DNA of 64,000 nucleotides from Papiliotrema nemorosa (lineage: Eukaryota > Basidiomycota > Tremellomycetes > Tremellales > Rhynchogastremaceae): positions 177,777 to 241,776 of the forward strand of contig JASKOT010000028.1 in the NCBI GenBank assembly GCA_032158125.1. The letters run 5' to 3'. A program made the translations under genes and the position numbers. A model generated the notes under the pieces. That model did not search any database. It was not told where the DNA came from and was given only the letters and a program-made list of their open reading frames with translations. This document shows, piece after piece, positions 42,703 through 54,000 of this stretch (the first letter of the stretch is position 1; the number at the start of each line of letters is the position of its first letter).

Positions 42703-43729
42703 ATGCGATTCTTTGCCCTCGTGTCTCTCCTCCCTTTCCTGCAGATTGCAGCAGCGACGTTCGGCCATGATCACGGTCACGGTGGTGGACAGCCTCCGGT
42801 CTACTGTGGTACTACCACCATCACCAAGTCGTCTTGTGAGACTGTGACTTCCAAAGCTCCTGCTGTCACCAAGACGTTCACCAAGGACAAGCAGTTGTGC
42901 TTCACCACCGAGTACAAGGACAAGGTCGCTAGTGAGTCTCTCAACCCCATCACGCTCAGATCGCCGATGCTTTCCACTCTGGTGCTTTTGTGATGGTGCT
43001 GATGTATAGCTGTCACCTCCAAGGTAAAAGTCACCGAGACCATCACCAACCACCCTACCGAGTACAAGACCAAATGGGCCGATGCATACACCACCACCAA
43101 GACAAAGACTGAAGTCAAGGAGACTTGTTCGGCCGGAAACGGTGGAGGATACCACAAGCGATCCCTCGATCTTGAGATTGAGCAAGACGAGTTTGACGAC
43201 GAGGAATACCTCACCAATGCCGAGCGAATCCGACGAGGATTGCCTCTCAACAAACCGGTCGAGAAGAGGACATGGGGCCACGGTAACCCCCCTCCAGCTC
43301 ACGGACCTTCTTGTGTTCCCTCCACCACGGTCGTCAAGGATCACTCTACGAAGACAAAGACGGTCACTCCTACTCAATGGACCACCACTACCAAGTGTCG
43401 ATACACCCAGACCATCGACATCCCCAGTGAGCTTTTGCGGACCTGCCAGAAGGAACCCTGCTGATGGATGTAGAATTCACCACGACTACAGTCCTCAAGA
43501 CCAAGACTATCACCGATACCGTCCAGGGCAAGCCTACGACTATCAAGACTACCCTCACTCCTACTTCCAGTGAGCATATTCAAGTTTTCTCAAAGCCTAT
43601 ACCCCCTGCTGACCTTGTCAGCCGCGTTCAAGACTGTCACCAAGACGACCATCACGGGCAAATGCCACCCTGTACGTCGCCACCGACTATATTCGCTGCA
43701 TCACTGACCAACCGCAGACATACCACTAG
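42703..43729 (+). CDS. secreted Thr/Lys-rich protein with His-rich N-terminus
   Basis: Not a named family. The start MRFFALVSLLPFLQIAAA is a signal peptide, followed by a His/Gly patch, FGHDHGHGGGQPPVYC, that might bind metal. The body is built from Thr/Lys segments with spaced Cys (CGTTTITKSSCETVTSKAP, KDKQLCFTTEYKDK, TVTSKVKVTETITN, TTTKTKTEVKETC). A middle part is acidic (LEIEQDEFDDEEYLTNAERIRRGLP) and repeats the TNAxR motif seen at 24.8-26.2 kb. Later exons, joined through four introns, read FTTTTVLKTKTITDTVQG and TVTKTTITGKCHPTYH. The beta-type TxTxT pattern suggests a wall-associated fibre. KR and KRS dibasic sites occur in the acidic part. Confidence 0.72.
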
Positions 43730-44160
43730 GTTTCCGATGGGGTTTAGGTCAAAAACGATCCTTGTCAGTCTAGAACAAATGGGTGGACTATGGAGATCGG
43801 TTTATCTGGTTTTGTAGCGGATTCCAAACGGACAATTAGCGACGTGACTTCATTCTTTCACTCTTCCATTTCTTCCAGTTCTTTCATGTGACGCACTCTC
43901 CTTTTTTCCATAGATTCAATCGATGCTTTACCTTACAGTAGCTCATTCTACGTGTGCGCGGACACTCTTATATCATGATGTAGTAGATCACCATCGTTCA
44001 AGGGGGACAACGGAGATGACAGGAAATCTGTGCAGTAGGTAGAAGATGGATCAGCTGCATTATCAATGTAAATATCGTCTTGATGGGTATAAGAGTTATC
44101 TAGATCAGACCCATCGCCAGGACAGGTCTCCTGGATTGGCGGCATTTCGGTAGTCGAGGC

Positions 44161-44853
44161 TCACTTCGGGTCAGCTCGATCGCTGCGCATGGCATCTCCG
44201 CTCACCTCGACATAAGGATGGAAGATATCAACAATCTCTTCTTCCTCCTTGACATCCCTCGCCCAAGCGTCCAGACCCACCTCGCCAGTCTCCTCCTGGG
44301 AGCCATCTCGCTTTGCCCAAGCTTCGATGCCGATCTCGTTGATTCCGTGTGATCCTCGTTTCCCCCAACTCTGACTGTCCGACTTCACCTTTGCCCATGC
44401 GTCCGCTTTGAGTCCATCTCGTTTCGCCCATGCTTCAACTTTAAAGTCGTCCCGTTTCACCCATGCCTCTGTCTCGATATCGTTGTTTCCGTCCTCGTCA
44501 CCTCGTTTCGCCCATGCTTCAATGTCCACCTCGCCTCGTTTCGTCCAAGCGGTGATACCTGACACATCGTCCTCGACCGCTTCGTCAGCGTGGTCACTAG
44601 TCGTAGGAGGTTGAGCGAGACCAGTACCAGTCCAGAGGGTGGTCAACTGTCGGTCCTCGACAGCCACGATGGTAGATTCTTGGTCATTACTGCCGTTCTC
44701 TGGGACGACCGGGAAAGCTGGAGCACGGATCATAAGGCCCGTGGCAGAGACATCTCGGGTTGAGGGTGAAATCGCATTAGCGTTGAGAGCTCGAGGGAGA
44801 GCTCTGGCGAGCGCCAATGTGACGAAGAGGAGAGGGAAGAGTTTGCCCAACAT
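44161..44853 (-). CDS. secreted repeat precursor with Kex2 sites (KEP-type peptide precursor)
   Basis: Probable precursor of several short secreted peptides. The Met at 44853 starts a signal peptide (MLGKLFPLLFVTLALARA). An acidic pro-region of about 80 residues follows. Residues 100-199 then hold seven Trp-containing units, six ending in Lys-Arg: TAWTKR, EAWAKR, EAWVKR, EAWAKR, SWGKR and EAWAKR, with LDAWAR at the end. Kex2 and Kex1 trimming would free peptides such as GEVDIEAWA, DDFKVEAWA and GSHGINEIGIEAWA. The tail is acidic (VKEEEEIVDIFHPYVE). An intron-like GTGAGC...CCGAAG overlaps the last codons, so the true end may differ. I see no CaaX box, so it is not a lipidated mating pheromone, and no UstYa-type gene nearby. 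Confidence 0.78.
   Translation of the reverse strand: MLGKLFPLLFVTLALARALPRALNANAISPSTRDVSATGLMIRAPAFPVVPENGSNDQESTIVAVEDRQLTTLWTGTGLAQPPTTSDHADEAVEDDVSGITAWTKRGEVDIEAWAKRGDEDGNNDIETEAWVKRDDFKVEAWAKRDGLKADAWAKVKSDSQSWGKRGSHGINEIGIEAWAKRDGSQEETGEVGLDAWARDVKEEEEIVDIFHPYVEVSGDAMRSDRADPK
44257..44556 (-). repeat. tandem peptide repeats ending in (E/D)AW(A/V)-KR
   Basis: Units by residue: 101-106, 107-117, 118-134, 135-145, 146-166 (which contains a second Trp core without a Lys-Arg, ADAWAKV), 167-182 and 183-199. The core [IVLT][ED]AW[AV] is conserved, while the leader between the dibasic site and the core varies in length and sequence. This is the pattern expected if the core is the functional part. 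Confidence 0.78.
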
Positions 44854-45110
44854 TGTTTCTGGTCTGGAGTGTCAAAGAGGTCGAACAAATTGAAAAGCGG
44901 GTTGAATGACATGTCGTCTGCCTTTTGTACTCTGAAGGAGGGTGCGGTCAGGGCTTGCTGTGCTCGGCGACGAGATGGCCGAAAGATCGTGTCTGGACGT
45001 AAAGGAATCGGCGACTTGCTTGACCCTGTTGAGGGTGGGGATTTCGAGATCACTGTGAGTACGTCTCTGTAGCGGTCTATGCAGTCCCCAGAGAAAGCAA
45101 GAGGTCAGGG

Positions 45111-46528
45111 ATGGGCCTTAGACGCGCATCAATGGGGGATTCGGCCAGACGACGTGAAGCTATCGATTCAGACTGGCTCGAGCGGATGCACACGACCAGC
45201 TGCATCACATTCTCCGGTAAGCATCAGCGTCAGGTCATCATCACAAACGATGGTAGGTGTCGCTCCCAGTGCTTCACCTACAAAAGGACCACAAGCCATC
45301 TTTCAACCCCCTTTCAAGCTCGTTTCACCGCAAAAGGGGATAATCAGTGATGCCGGGCGTACCCATATTTCATCTGCATACTCGACCTCCGTCCCCTCTA
45401 CCTCTTGCTTTCTCTCCTCTTGCAGACACCACAACGGTGGACGATCCTGAGCCACTACCACCCACACCCACGCTCAAGAAGAAGAAATCGATATTGAAGA
45501 AGATGGCAATTCCCATCACTTGGGGCGATCAGCCCGACGCCCATTCTCAACCGCAGCATCACCATAACAAGCTGCAGAAGAAGAATGTCAACTTCACTCC
45601 CCCCGCTTCGTCTCACTCGGACCACGCAACCTTTACGACCTCGACGGCTCATCCGCAATTCGCTTCTATCGATCTCGAGGCTGGTCTCCCGACGCCGGAG
45701 ACTACACCAGTCTCTTCCGAGAAGAAGGCGAAAAAGGGCGTGCTGTCGGGCATGTTTGGCAAGAACACCAAGATCACCCATATCGTCCTTCCTCCTACTC
45801 CACCGCACTCTGCCCCACCCTCGGCGGCCCACTTCGGCGGTGATCAGAGTGAAGAAGGGGGCTTGGATCCATGGCATCACCATACCTCTTATTTCCCCGA
45901 GTACGAGCCTATTCACCCGCCGAGCGACGCCGTACCGGGTCTACCGGGAGTGTCCAACCATTCGACTTATTTTCCCGATTACACACCCGTCTTTCACACA
46001 TCTCATCCTGTTCATGCGTATCCTGGAGCAAGCGGAGCACTAGCGTACGCTTTATCGACACCAGAAGCGGAAGCCGCGGCTCACGCACAAAGGGTTGGTC
46101 ATTCCATTGCGATTCATTATCCCGACTTACCCCGTTTTGCAGAGTACCAACAGCAACAACAGCAACAAGGCGGTAAAGGCGTGAGTAGTGCGTGGCAGAG
46201 TGGGAAATGGGGAGTGGAAGGATGGACAGGGTTTGGTTGGGCAGGGGAGAAATTACCCATGGAAGATGGGACGACGTTTGGGGCGCCGATGCCGAAAGGT
46301 GTGCCAATACCTACGGAGAAGGAAGGAGGGAAGAAGAAGAAGAAAGGAGGAGATGCGGAAGGCGGTGAAGAAGGTGAAGAAGGTGAAGAAGGTGAAGATG
46401 GGGATAAAGATCCAGCAAAGGAGGACACGGCGGAGGGTGCAGGCGGAGATGCCCAGCCTCCGGCAGGCGGCAGTGGAGGAGGGGGAGGAGGGGGAGGAGG
46501 GAAGAAGAAGAAGAAGAAAAAGAAGTGA
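45111..46528 (+). CDS. low-complexity hypothetical protein with Gly9-Lys8 tail
   Basis: Not recognised. A start at 45111 (MGLRRASMGDSARRREAID) gives a short exon ending CITFSG. Introns of about 40 and 79 nt join it to VAPSASPTKGPQAIFQPPFKLVSPQKGI and then TTTVDDPEPLPPTPTLKKKKSILKK. The remainder is one long exon: Pro/His-rich (PPTPPHSAPPS, HHHTSYFPEYEPIHPPS), a 7-Gln run, then WGVEGWTGFGWAGEKLP. It finishes with Lys, Glu/Gly and Gly-then-Lys tracts. A start at 45347 within the third exon is the alternative. RRAS near the start fits a PKA site. It is divergent from the peptide-precursor gene. Confidence 0.6.
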
Positions 46529-47313
46529 TCAGTCTCTTGTCGTGGCTGTTTATAGCGATGCCAAGAGGAATGTGATGCGACGAAGAGTGTTCAGACTGAA
46601 CGCGGAGGCATGTCAGTGATGGGCGACTGCTCTACAACGGAGTGGAGCTACACCACGGCCTTGATGTTCGGTACCAGTACCAATGTAAGACGCGAGAGCG
46701 GTGCAGCTTGACGATCTATCCCGTTGAACAGCTTTGGTGGCTTGAAGAGGCGTTTGGTGAACAGGTCGAAGGATCCGCTGTGCTTCATCAAAGCGTCTGC
46801 ACTCTTGGACAAATGCACTGCCCGTGGGCAGATCTCTCGAGAGCGAGCATCGCATCGAGGCCCGGCATATGATGTTTGGGTGGGTGGATAAGGTGAGCAA
46901 GATCTACCGTGAGGTTCGATGGGCCGAATGATGGGATTTCAGGAACCGGTTCCAAGGCACATAGTTACGGCGAGTGGCAAAGATTTACGCTTAAGGGAAG
47001 GATTTAAGCCTCAACGCATTCGCCACCCGGAACCGATGATCCGAAAATGCGCAGACGCCAACGACGACGACGAGTGTCTTGGACCCACCTTTGTTGCAAC
47101 AACAACAGCCATTCCACTCGACCTCGTTGTCTTTTATCCTGCATTTGTTCATCTCATACCCCTCTTGTATACCAGCACTCCCATCCCCCTTGGCATAAGC
47201 ACCATAGAACCCGATCGCTGGTACTTTACTCTACGTCCTAAACACTAATCGCATCGGAGCCAGATCATACACGAAATCGATCCACCTGCACACATTCAAC
47301 CCAATAATTCACC
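46529..47313. other. intergenic, nothing recognised
   Basis: A 785-bp tandem spacer. It holds only short frames; the last 150 bases are C/A/T-rich leader for the lyase-like gene. Confidence 0.45.
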
Positions 47314-49050
47314 ATGCGCTCTTCTCGCGCAATAGCCACCTCCCTCTTACTACTGGGTCGACATGCCCGTCTCACCACCGCAGCGGCTGTATCCTCCCTA
47401 TCGGACTTGACGGCACAATGGAACCTCGACGCAGCGGATTTCAGCTTTAAAATGCCTAGCGAGACGCTAGACTCGGACGATGCGCAGAATTGGATAGTGA
47501 ACAACTGGAAATTGAATGGGAATATCAACTGGGGCACAGATGATATGTGAGTGCAACCTTCGCTGCTTGATCTTCATGCACGTTTTGTGGATTTGTGGTC
47601 TACCTACATTGGGTGGGTCGGAAACGATACCTGGGGAGTCTTGGCGGGCGGAAGCGGGAACTCTTCCTCGCACAGACGTCCACTCGAACGATCATACGTC
47701 GCCGATGGTCATCTTCCCTCCATCGACGCATCGACGCGTCGACGCGGTCATTATGGAGCGCTCGATTCAAAGGGACGATTTGATGTTGTTTTTGGAATTG
47801 ATATTTCTGGATCTCGCATCGCCTTCGCCTCCACTCTGGAATCATGTCTAACTTTTATCTATATTTACTCTCCGACTGTAATCCTCCGCTTTGCTCTCTC
47901 TTCGCGTTGTCTGGACCGTCGCTGGTGCTGATACATGCAGTGTCTTTTCTCCAGATCCATCTACATCCACCTCCACCCTCGTTCGCCGGCAGGCATCCAG
48001 TACGTCTAGTACATCCAGTAGGAGAGCTCGCTCGACGACTTCTTCGCCGTCCTCCACACAAACTCAATCAACCTCGTCACCCGCTTCGACGGATCTAGGT
48101 GGTGAACCTCCCGTGCTTCGCATAGAATATCCTCAGGGATCGTACTCTAAACGCACGGGAGGTACTCAATTCTATGCGGCACCGTTGAACGCGAGTGGCA
48201 CGGCGGATGCAGTGGGCAACTCGTCCTCCGATGGACAGTATGAGCGGATGCTGCTGGCATATGATATTTGGTTCCCGACCGGTTTTGCGTGAGTCTTCAC
48301 CACGCTCCCGACAATCTGTCAATTGACGTTGTAGTTGGAACATGGGTGGGAAACTCCCTGGATTGCGAGGTGGGCCTGACACGCATGGTTGTTCGGGCGG
48401 TAATGAGACGGATGGGACCACTTGTTTCTCTACCCGTCTAATGTGGAGGTCCGGCGGTGCGGGAGAAGGTGTGTACCGACCCGGACCTGTTGTGCGGGGT
48501 GTGTCTGATCCTTTAGTTTATGCGTATATACCCACGACACAGAAGAACTTTTGCTCGGAGAGTCAGATCACCTGTAATTCGGACTACGGTACATCCCTTG
48601 CTCGAGGTTCATTCTCCTTTGCGACTGGTCAATGGCAGACAATCTACCTCCTCGTTGTCCTCAACGATGACAAGGTCGCAAACGGAGTGGTACAGTGAGT
48701 TGTCACAAATGCTGCCGCATCGCAAGCTGATAGGTTTCAGACTGTACTACAACGGTGTTCTCGCCATGTCGTTCACCAACCTCGCCATACGCACAGCGTC
48801 CAGTTTGTCTTCTATCGGAGGCATGTTCTTCTCGACATTCTTCGGTGGAGACGATACAACCTGGGCGACACCGACCACCCAGTATACTTATTATCGAAAT
48901 TTGCATCTCTACGCGGGGTACGGATCGTCGAACACCACCGGCTCGGCGATCACGAGCGGTGCCATGGCTAGCCATGTTTCGTCCTCGTGGGGTATACTCT
49001 CCGGATTGGCGGTTGTCATGCTTTTTGCGCTTGGTGGGCTCAACCTATAG
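47314..49050 (+). CDS. GPI-anchored PL14-like polysaccharide lyase domain protein
   Basis: Probably acts on an acidic polysaccharide at the cell surface. The start MRSSRAIATSLLLLGRHARL gives a signal peptide. An N-terminal part contains LSDLTAQWNLDAADFSF and NWIVNNWKLNGNINWG. A Ser/Thr linker (SSTSSTSSRRARSTTSSPSS) leads to the lyase-like beta-jelly-roll: VLRIEYPQGSYSKRTGGTQFY, ERMLLAYDIWFPTGFAWNMGGKLPGLRGG, HGCSGG and TTCFSTRLMWRSGG. Next are RGSFSFATGQWQTIYLLVVLNDD, LYYNGVLAMSF and IGGMFFSTFFGGDDTTWATP. The end is a Ser-rich stretch plus hydrophobic tail (WGILSGLAVVMLFALGGL), a GPI signal. The first intron, 47547-47940, is exceptionally long at 394 nt. Confidence 0.8.
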
Positions 49051-49204
49051 ATATCTTGCATAATGGACGATAGACCACATGTCATGCACGAGCTGTAATG
49101 TCAGATCATGGGGTCAAGCGATATCATATTGTCTGTCTTGTATCTACCGCATGGAATCGACATAAAGATAAACCTACAAACCTGCCCTTTTGTCCCACCG
49201 ATTG

Positions 49205-50418
49205 TTACAAGAAAGGCTTTTCGGCTTGCGGGGTGATACGTGCTCCATGCCGGAACCCATCCTCGGCGGGATTATAATCTCCAATTGCGCTATGCGCCGT
49301 GACTCGGTCTCGTCGTCAGTACATTTATCGGATAGGTTGTAGCACTTACTATCCCACAAGACTACTGTCCGAGGTTTCCACTGTGCCCTGATTTGAAAAT
49401 CGTGTCCTTGGGCAATATGCGTACTGCCCATGAGTCTCTCCACTCGTGTCTGTAAGGCGTATGGCGTGTGGGGGTCGACTCACTAGAGAAAGTTCAAGAG
49501 AGTATCTGATTCTTCCGTTTTCAACCCTACGATCCGCCTCGAGAATTGCTTGTTGACAAACAATGCCTTTTCTCCCGTCACTGGGTGTCTCCTCACTAAT
49601 GGATGGACATTTTCCACCGGTTCTCTCTTGACCACTCCACCTCTATTCCCCTGTCTACTGAAATTCGCCTGTTCCACACCTGAGTGTACCACGCTCAACG
49701 TCTCTAAATACTCCTTGAACGAGTCTGATAATCTGTTGTACGCCTCCACCTGGGATACATACAACGTATCACCACCCGTTCGAGGCGTGGCATACAAGAA
49801 CAAGGTGGTAAGTCCCGGAGGTTGAAGCTCATACGTCACATCCGAATGAAACCCCGTCGTCGTCACGCTGTCCCGAGTATAATTGAAGAATCCAGAATTC
49901 GGATCAGAATCTTTATACACGAGGTGAAATTCCGGGTGAGAAGCCGGTTGACCAGACGTAGGGTGAATGTGCAGTCGACCAAAGGTTCGTCCCCATGTGT
50001 CCAATTGCCATTCTGGGGGTTGGTCCACGAAATCTTGGTCGCGGAAGACGACGACCCCACGTTGAGCTACGTATAGCGCCAATTGGGATTTCGCTCGGGA
50101 ATCCAGTAAATGGAGTTGAATACCTGATGCTTCACTACCAAACTTTGGTGTGAGGTCATGGACATTTGCGTTATCAAGGAATGATCGTGGTGTGGGGTCG
50201 TCGAGGGCGGCATGTCCCGGGTCTTCATGTTTGAAAGGAAGGAGAGGAGGAAGCTTGTATCCTGGATCGAAAGACGGTAGGAATTTCTTGTACTGGTACT
50301 CTGGAGAGGGATACCCGATAGGATGAGCATCGGAGGTTGTATCTCCCCCGCCGACAAGGTGGAGTTGCGAAGTAGGAGCTTCAAGCTCGGTCGTAGAGGC
50401 TGGAAAGATAGACGCCAT
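49205..50418 (-). CDS. TauD/TfdA-type alpha-ketoglutarate dioxygenase
   Basis: A non-haem iron dioxygenase of the sulfonate/taurine family, often giving access to organic sulfur. The start MASIFPASTTELEAPTS leads to IQLHLLDSRAKSQLALYVAQRGVVVFRDQDF. Iron ligands are visible: His and Asp in GFHSDVTYELQPPGLTTLF, and the distal His in VTAHSAI. The Arg that binds 2-oxoglutarate lies in FRHGARITPQ. The exon from 50418 ends LLNFLY and joins THIAQGHDFQIRAQWKPRTVVLW across a 66-nt intron ending GGGCAG. A second intron ends in GAG, after which NRVTAHSAIGDYNPAEDG restores the family consensus. Without these two joins the gene would look broken. About 370 residues, as expected. Confidence 0.9.
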
Positions 50419-51058
50419 GGTGATGCGAGCAGTATGTTCTGGTCAAGCTTGTAAGGTGACGCATCAGTGTTACTTGAGGTACTTATATCTGTACACGCCG
50501 CCTAGTCAGCACGCCGTGATGCACCATCGCACAACATACGCTAGTGGAATGAGCACATGGATCAGATCAGTGTTCCACCGATTCCATCATATCATTCGCA
50601 CCGATGGGGTGATTGATCGTCTCGGAGGTGAAGTGCCATTAGTGTCAAAGGCGACAGTCGTGGCAAGAATCACGCCTCGGTACACTCGACCGGCCAGATC
50701 CGATGACTCAACTCCACCACCATGCTCATACTAAAAATGCGAGGCAGCGCGAGGGGATGCAACAGCATGACACAATCAGGATCGTACTTAGGTCGGGGCG
50801 TCCTAGGGCATGCATGCGAAAACCCGCAACAGAAATACGATATTTATACATGATCATACGGTGAAAATCTCCCTCAACTACCTACTCGTTGCGTGGGACA
50901 GACCAGAAAGACTAGAAACAAGGTAAGAAACAGGCTGACGGATGATGCTGAGTCTCGCTGGAAGAAGAAGACGAGACGGTCGGGAAAGGTCGTGAAAAGC
51001 GTCGTGACGAGAGATATGGTCGATTCGACCTGGGGGTATGTGCGCGAGTTCCTAACCT
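50419..51058. other. intergenic, nothing recognised
   Basis: A 640-bp gap between the dioxygenase start and the exportin 3' end. Nothing notable is seen. Confidence 0.45.
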
Positions 51059-54000
51059 CTACAGCTCTGTATCATCGTCTAGTTGAGCCGGTTTCAGCAT
51101 ACCCGGTACTCGCATAGCCGCTTGTCGCTCCTCTTGAGCCTTTCGTTCCGTCTCGGCCTCCTTCTCCTCGATGAATAGCTCGGCATTGTCGTCTCCAGAG
51201 AACTCCTTGAGAGAGATGAGGAAGTCTCGGAAGACGAGCTTGAACTTGTTGTAAGGGTCGGAAGAGGTCTCGAACATGAGTTGGACGAATTGCTCTATTT
51301 GAACCCTGAGTGTGTCAGCCCTGGATCAATACTTGTCATGTAGTGCTTACGGTGACATGTGACCGAAAGCGTTTCGCAACAGGTCCGAGATGTACTTCTT
51401 CAAGAAGACCTGATTCGTCATGCCTGCGTCCTGAGTCGCTGGGTCGAACAATGGCGCGGTGACTTGTCCCTGTTCCACCAAAGAAATGAGACGCGCCAGG
51501 AGAATGTGCTGAGACTTGAACCCAGACTTGTGATCCGCATCGGTGATGACGTAAAAGACATCTCCGAGGAGGTTGAGGAAGTATTGCTGGTAGAACTGGT
51601 TGGCAATGTCAGGTGATGAGTTTGCAAAGTTGGTCACAATGTCAAATGCGACTGGTCGTAAGCCACCAAGCTAACAGGAAAGATCGATCCACTCACTGCC
51701 AAGACCGGTATCAGCGATATCTCGCATGGTATGCTTGAAGGCCCAGACGACCGAATCCATAATGAGCTTGAACTGGGCCGGCGGCAATTCGAGCAATGCT
51801 GCCGCGTTAGCTTCTAGTCTTCAGGGGCAGATTTCATAGCTTACCAGGGAAACAGGTGGCATTGATGGCTCGCAGCATCTTGAAGAAGCCAGCTCGATGC
51901 TCAGGATACTCTGCAAAGTCCTGGTTGATCATACCCAGGGTGGGCTCGAACACGGCATCGAGGATAGGCGCTATCTGAGGAGTGAGGAGACCGGCCAGCT
52001 TCGAGACAATGGTGGCCATCACGTTCAACACCTCAGCGTCTCGGGCGGCGGGCACATTCTGGTTGTAGTCGCCTAGAATCGCATCCAACAGGCCGGGAAT
52101 GAGATTCTGGTTGACGCCCTCCAGATCTTCCGCTTTTCGGACATATGTCTCGACGAGTTTGAGGATCTCCTTTTTGATCGTTCGCAATGATCGAACCTTT
52201 GGTGTCTTGGTAGCGACAAGGCCTGATGGTAAGTGAATGCGCGGCTAGATGGATCGCCGACTGACCTTGAGTAGCGACAGACTCCGAAATTATCCCACTG
52301 ACGGCCTTGTACAAGCCCAACATGTCCAGCCATATTCGACCCAGTTGGGGGAGGAAGAATGCGCCGATCGACGTACACGCGGAAACGTTGGTTTTCAAGA
52401 TATTTGACATGATTTTGACGTTTTCTGGGTTACCCAGCACGTCCACGTCATTGGCTGCTTGTTGCATGAGGTTGTCCCACTGGCGAATCAGTAAAGTCTC
52501 GGTACGGCTGCAGATCCACGCACAGCATTGTTGGGCAGCTCCATCAATTTCTCTATCAATCGTTCCTGTGTCGGCTTGTTGGGTTGAGCAGAGATCATGT
52601 AGCCCACAGCTTCGTAGAATGTGTGGACCTGCTGAGGCGCCAGGTCGACCGTTATCCTATGCAGTGTTCTCAAGATCTCGTCGATGAAAGGCTCGTGTTC
52701 TCCTGCTTGTTGCATGACGAAATGCCTTCGACATTTCTGAGCAATCTTGATAAACGTGTCGCAAGCCATGTCTTGCACACCTGCCCTGTCAGCTTCGAGC
52801 AATATGACATGGTAGAAGAATCTGACTGACCTTCATGAGTCTCGTGCATGAACTCAAAGAGCTTGTTGACAACGGTTTTGAGGAACTTCCAATGCGCCTT
52901 GAGGAATCGAGGGTATTGACCGACAATGTACATGATGTCAGAAGCACAAACAGCCTTGTTGTCTTTGCCCTTCTTCATCTCGGTGAGGCCCAGCAGGTCT
53001 TTGATGACCGTCACAAGGAATCGCTTCTCTGTTTCCTCGTCTAACAGTCAGCTAAGAAAACCGAGATGCGGCAGATCACGAACTCATAGCTCCCGAAATC
53101 GATCCAATCGCCCAACATAACGTGTTCAAGTTGTTCCACGACCACTCGCTGCCGTCGATCTTCGCCATGAGCTCAAGGCCCACACTCTGCATGGTTGACT
53201 CACCTGCTTGGACAGTTTCTCTGTCATGATGATCTCCGTGTCCGATACATCCAGATGGGTCAAATACACCAACACTTCTCTCATGCTCTTATAAAGCACA
53301 ATCGTGTCGCTCTCCTTCATGAACTCTCTCACAATCTCTCCTTCGTCATTCTCCACGATAAGCACCTGAATGGTCAGCATCTCCATCTTGAGCTGATCAT
53401 GCACGACTCACCTCTTCGGGCTTGACCATCTTCTCGATCATGACCAACCGCAAGTTGGACAGGATCTCCGCGTATTCGTTCTTCCGCAGCGGAGTCCCGT
53501 TCAAAGCCAATCCCTGTGCTCCGTTGATCCCACCCAAATTGAGGTTCATGAGCGGGTTGATATCGCCCATAGGAAGGGACTGAATCTCCTCGTACAGCTC
53601 GGCGACGAGCTGACTGTCAGTACCAATGATATGAAAAGGTAAAACGACACACCTTTCCCCAGTACTCTAGGCAAATTTTGAAGACTTCTCTGTCATCCAC
53701 CATGCTGATTTTAACCAGGTAAAGATGGGCGTTGATCAGAAGCTCCTTGTTCTCCGGGTTCTCGATCAAGCGCAGATGGGTATGTAGGAAATTGGTGAGG
53801 AAGAGGGCAAGATTCTTGATGAGCTCTTGCGCGTCGTCGTCACTGGCGGCGTAAACCTCCTTGAGGTCGGTGTGTGGAGGGACAATGCGATTGATGGTCG
53901 TCATCACGATCTGGAAGAGGGTAACAAATTTGCCGTTGTATTCAGGTCCAATGTTCAACCCTCCAATTTCCGACAGGCATTTGAGGGTAACATTTCGAAA

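Noticed and set aside
42436..43377. Long minus-strand frame of about 313 codons
   Set aside because: It is antisense to the Thr/Lys-rich secreted protein, whose repeated ACC/AAG codons keep the opposite strand open. Composition is Arg/Gly/Ser-rich with no motif.
44161..44853. Reading the repeat precursor as a lipidated mating pheromone
   Set aside because: Basidiomycete pheromone precursors are short, lack a signal peptide and end in a CaaX box; this protein has a signal peptide and no CaaX.
45455..45916. Minus-strand frame of about 150 codons
   Set aside because: Antisense to the Pro/His-rich exon of the low-complexity gene; no start context or conserved pattern.
49440..49510. Apparent stop codon and frame break in the dioxygenase
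   Set aside because: Using an acceptor 30 nt further on (GGGCAG) gives LLNFLYTHIAQG, which matches the family, so the gene is intact.
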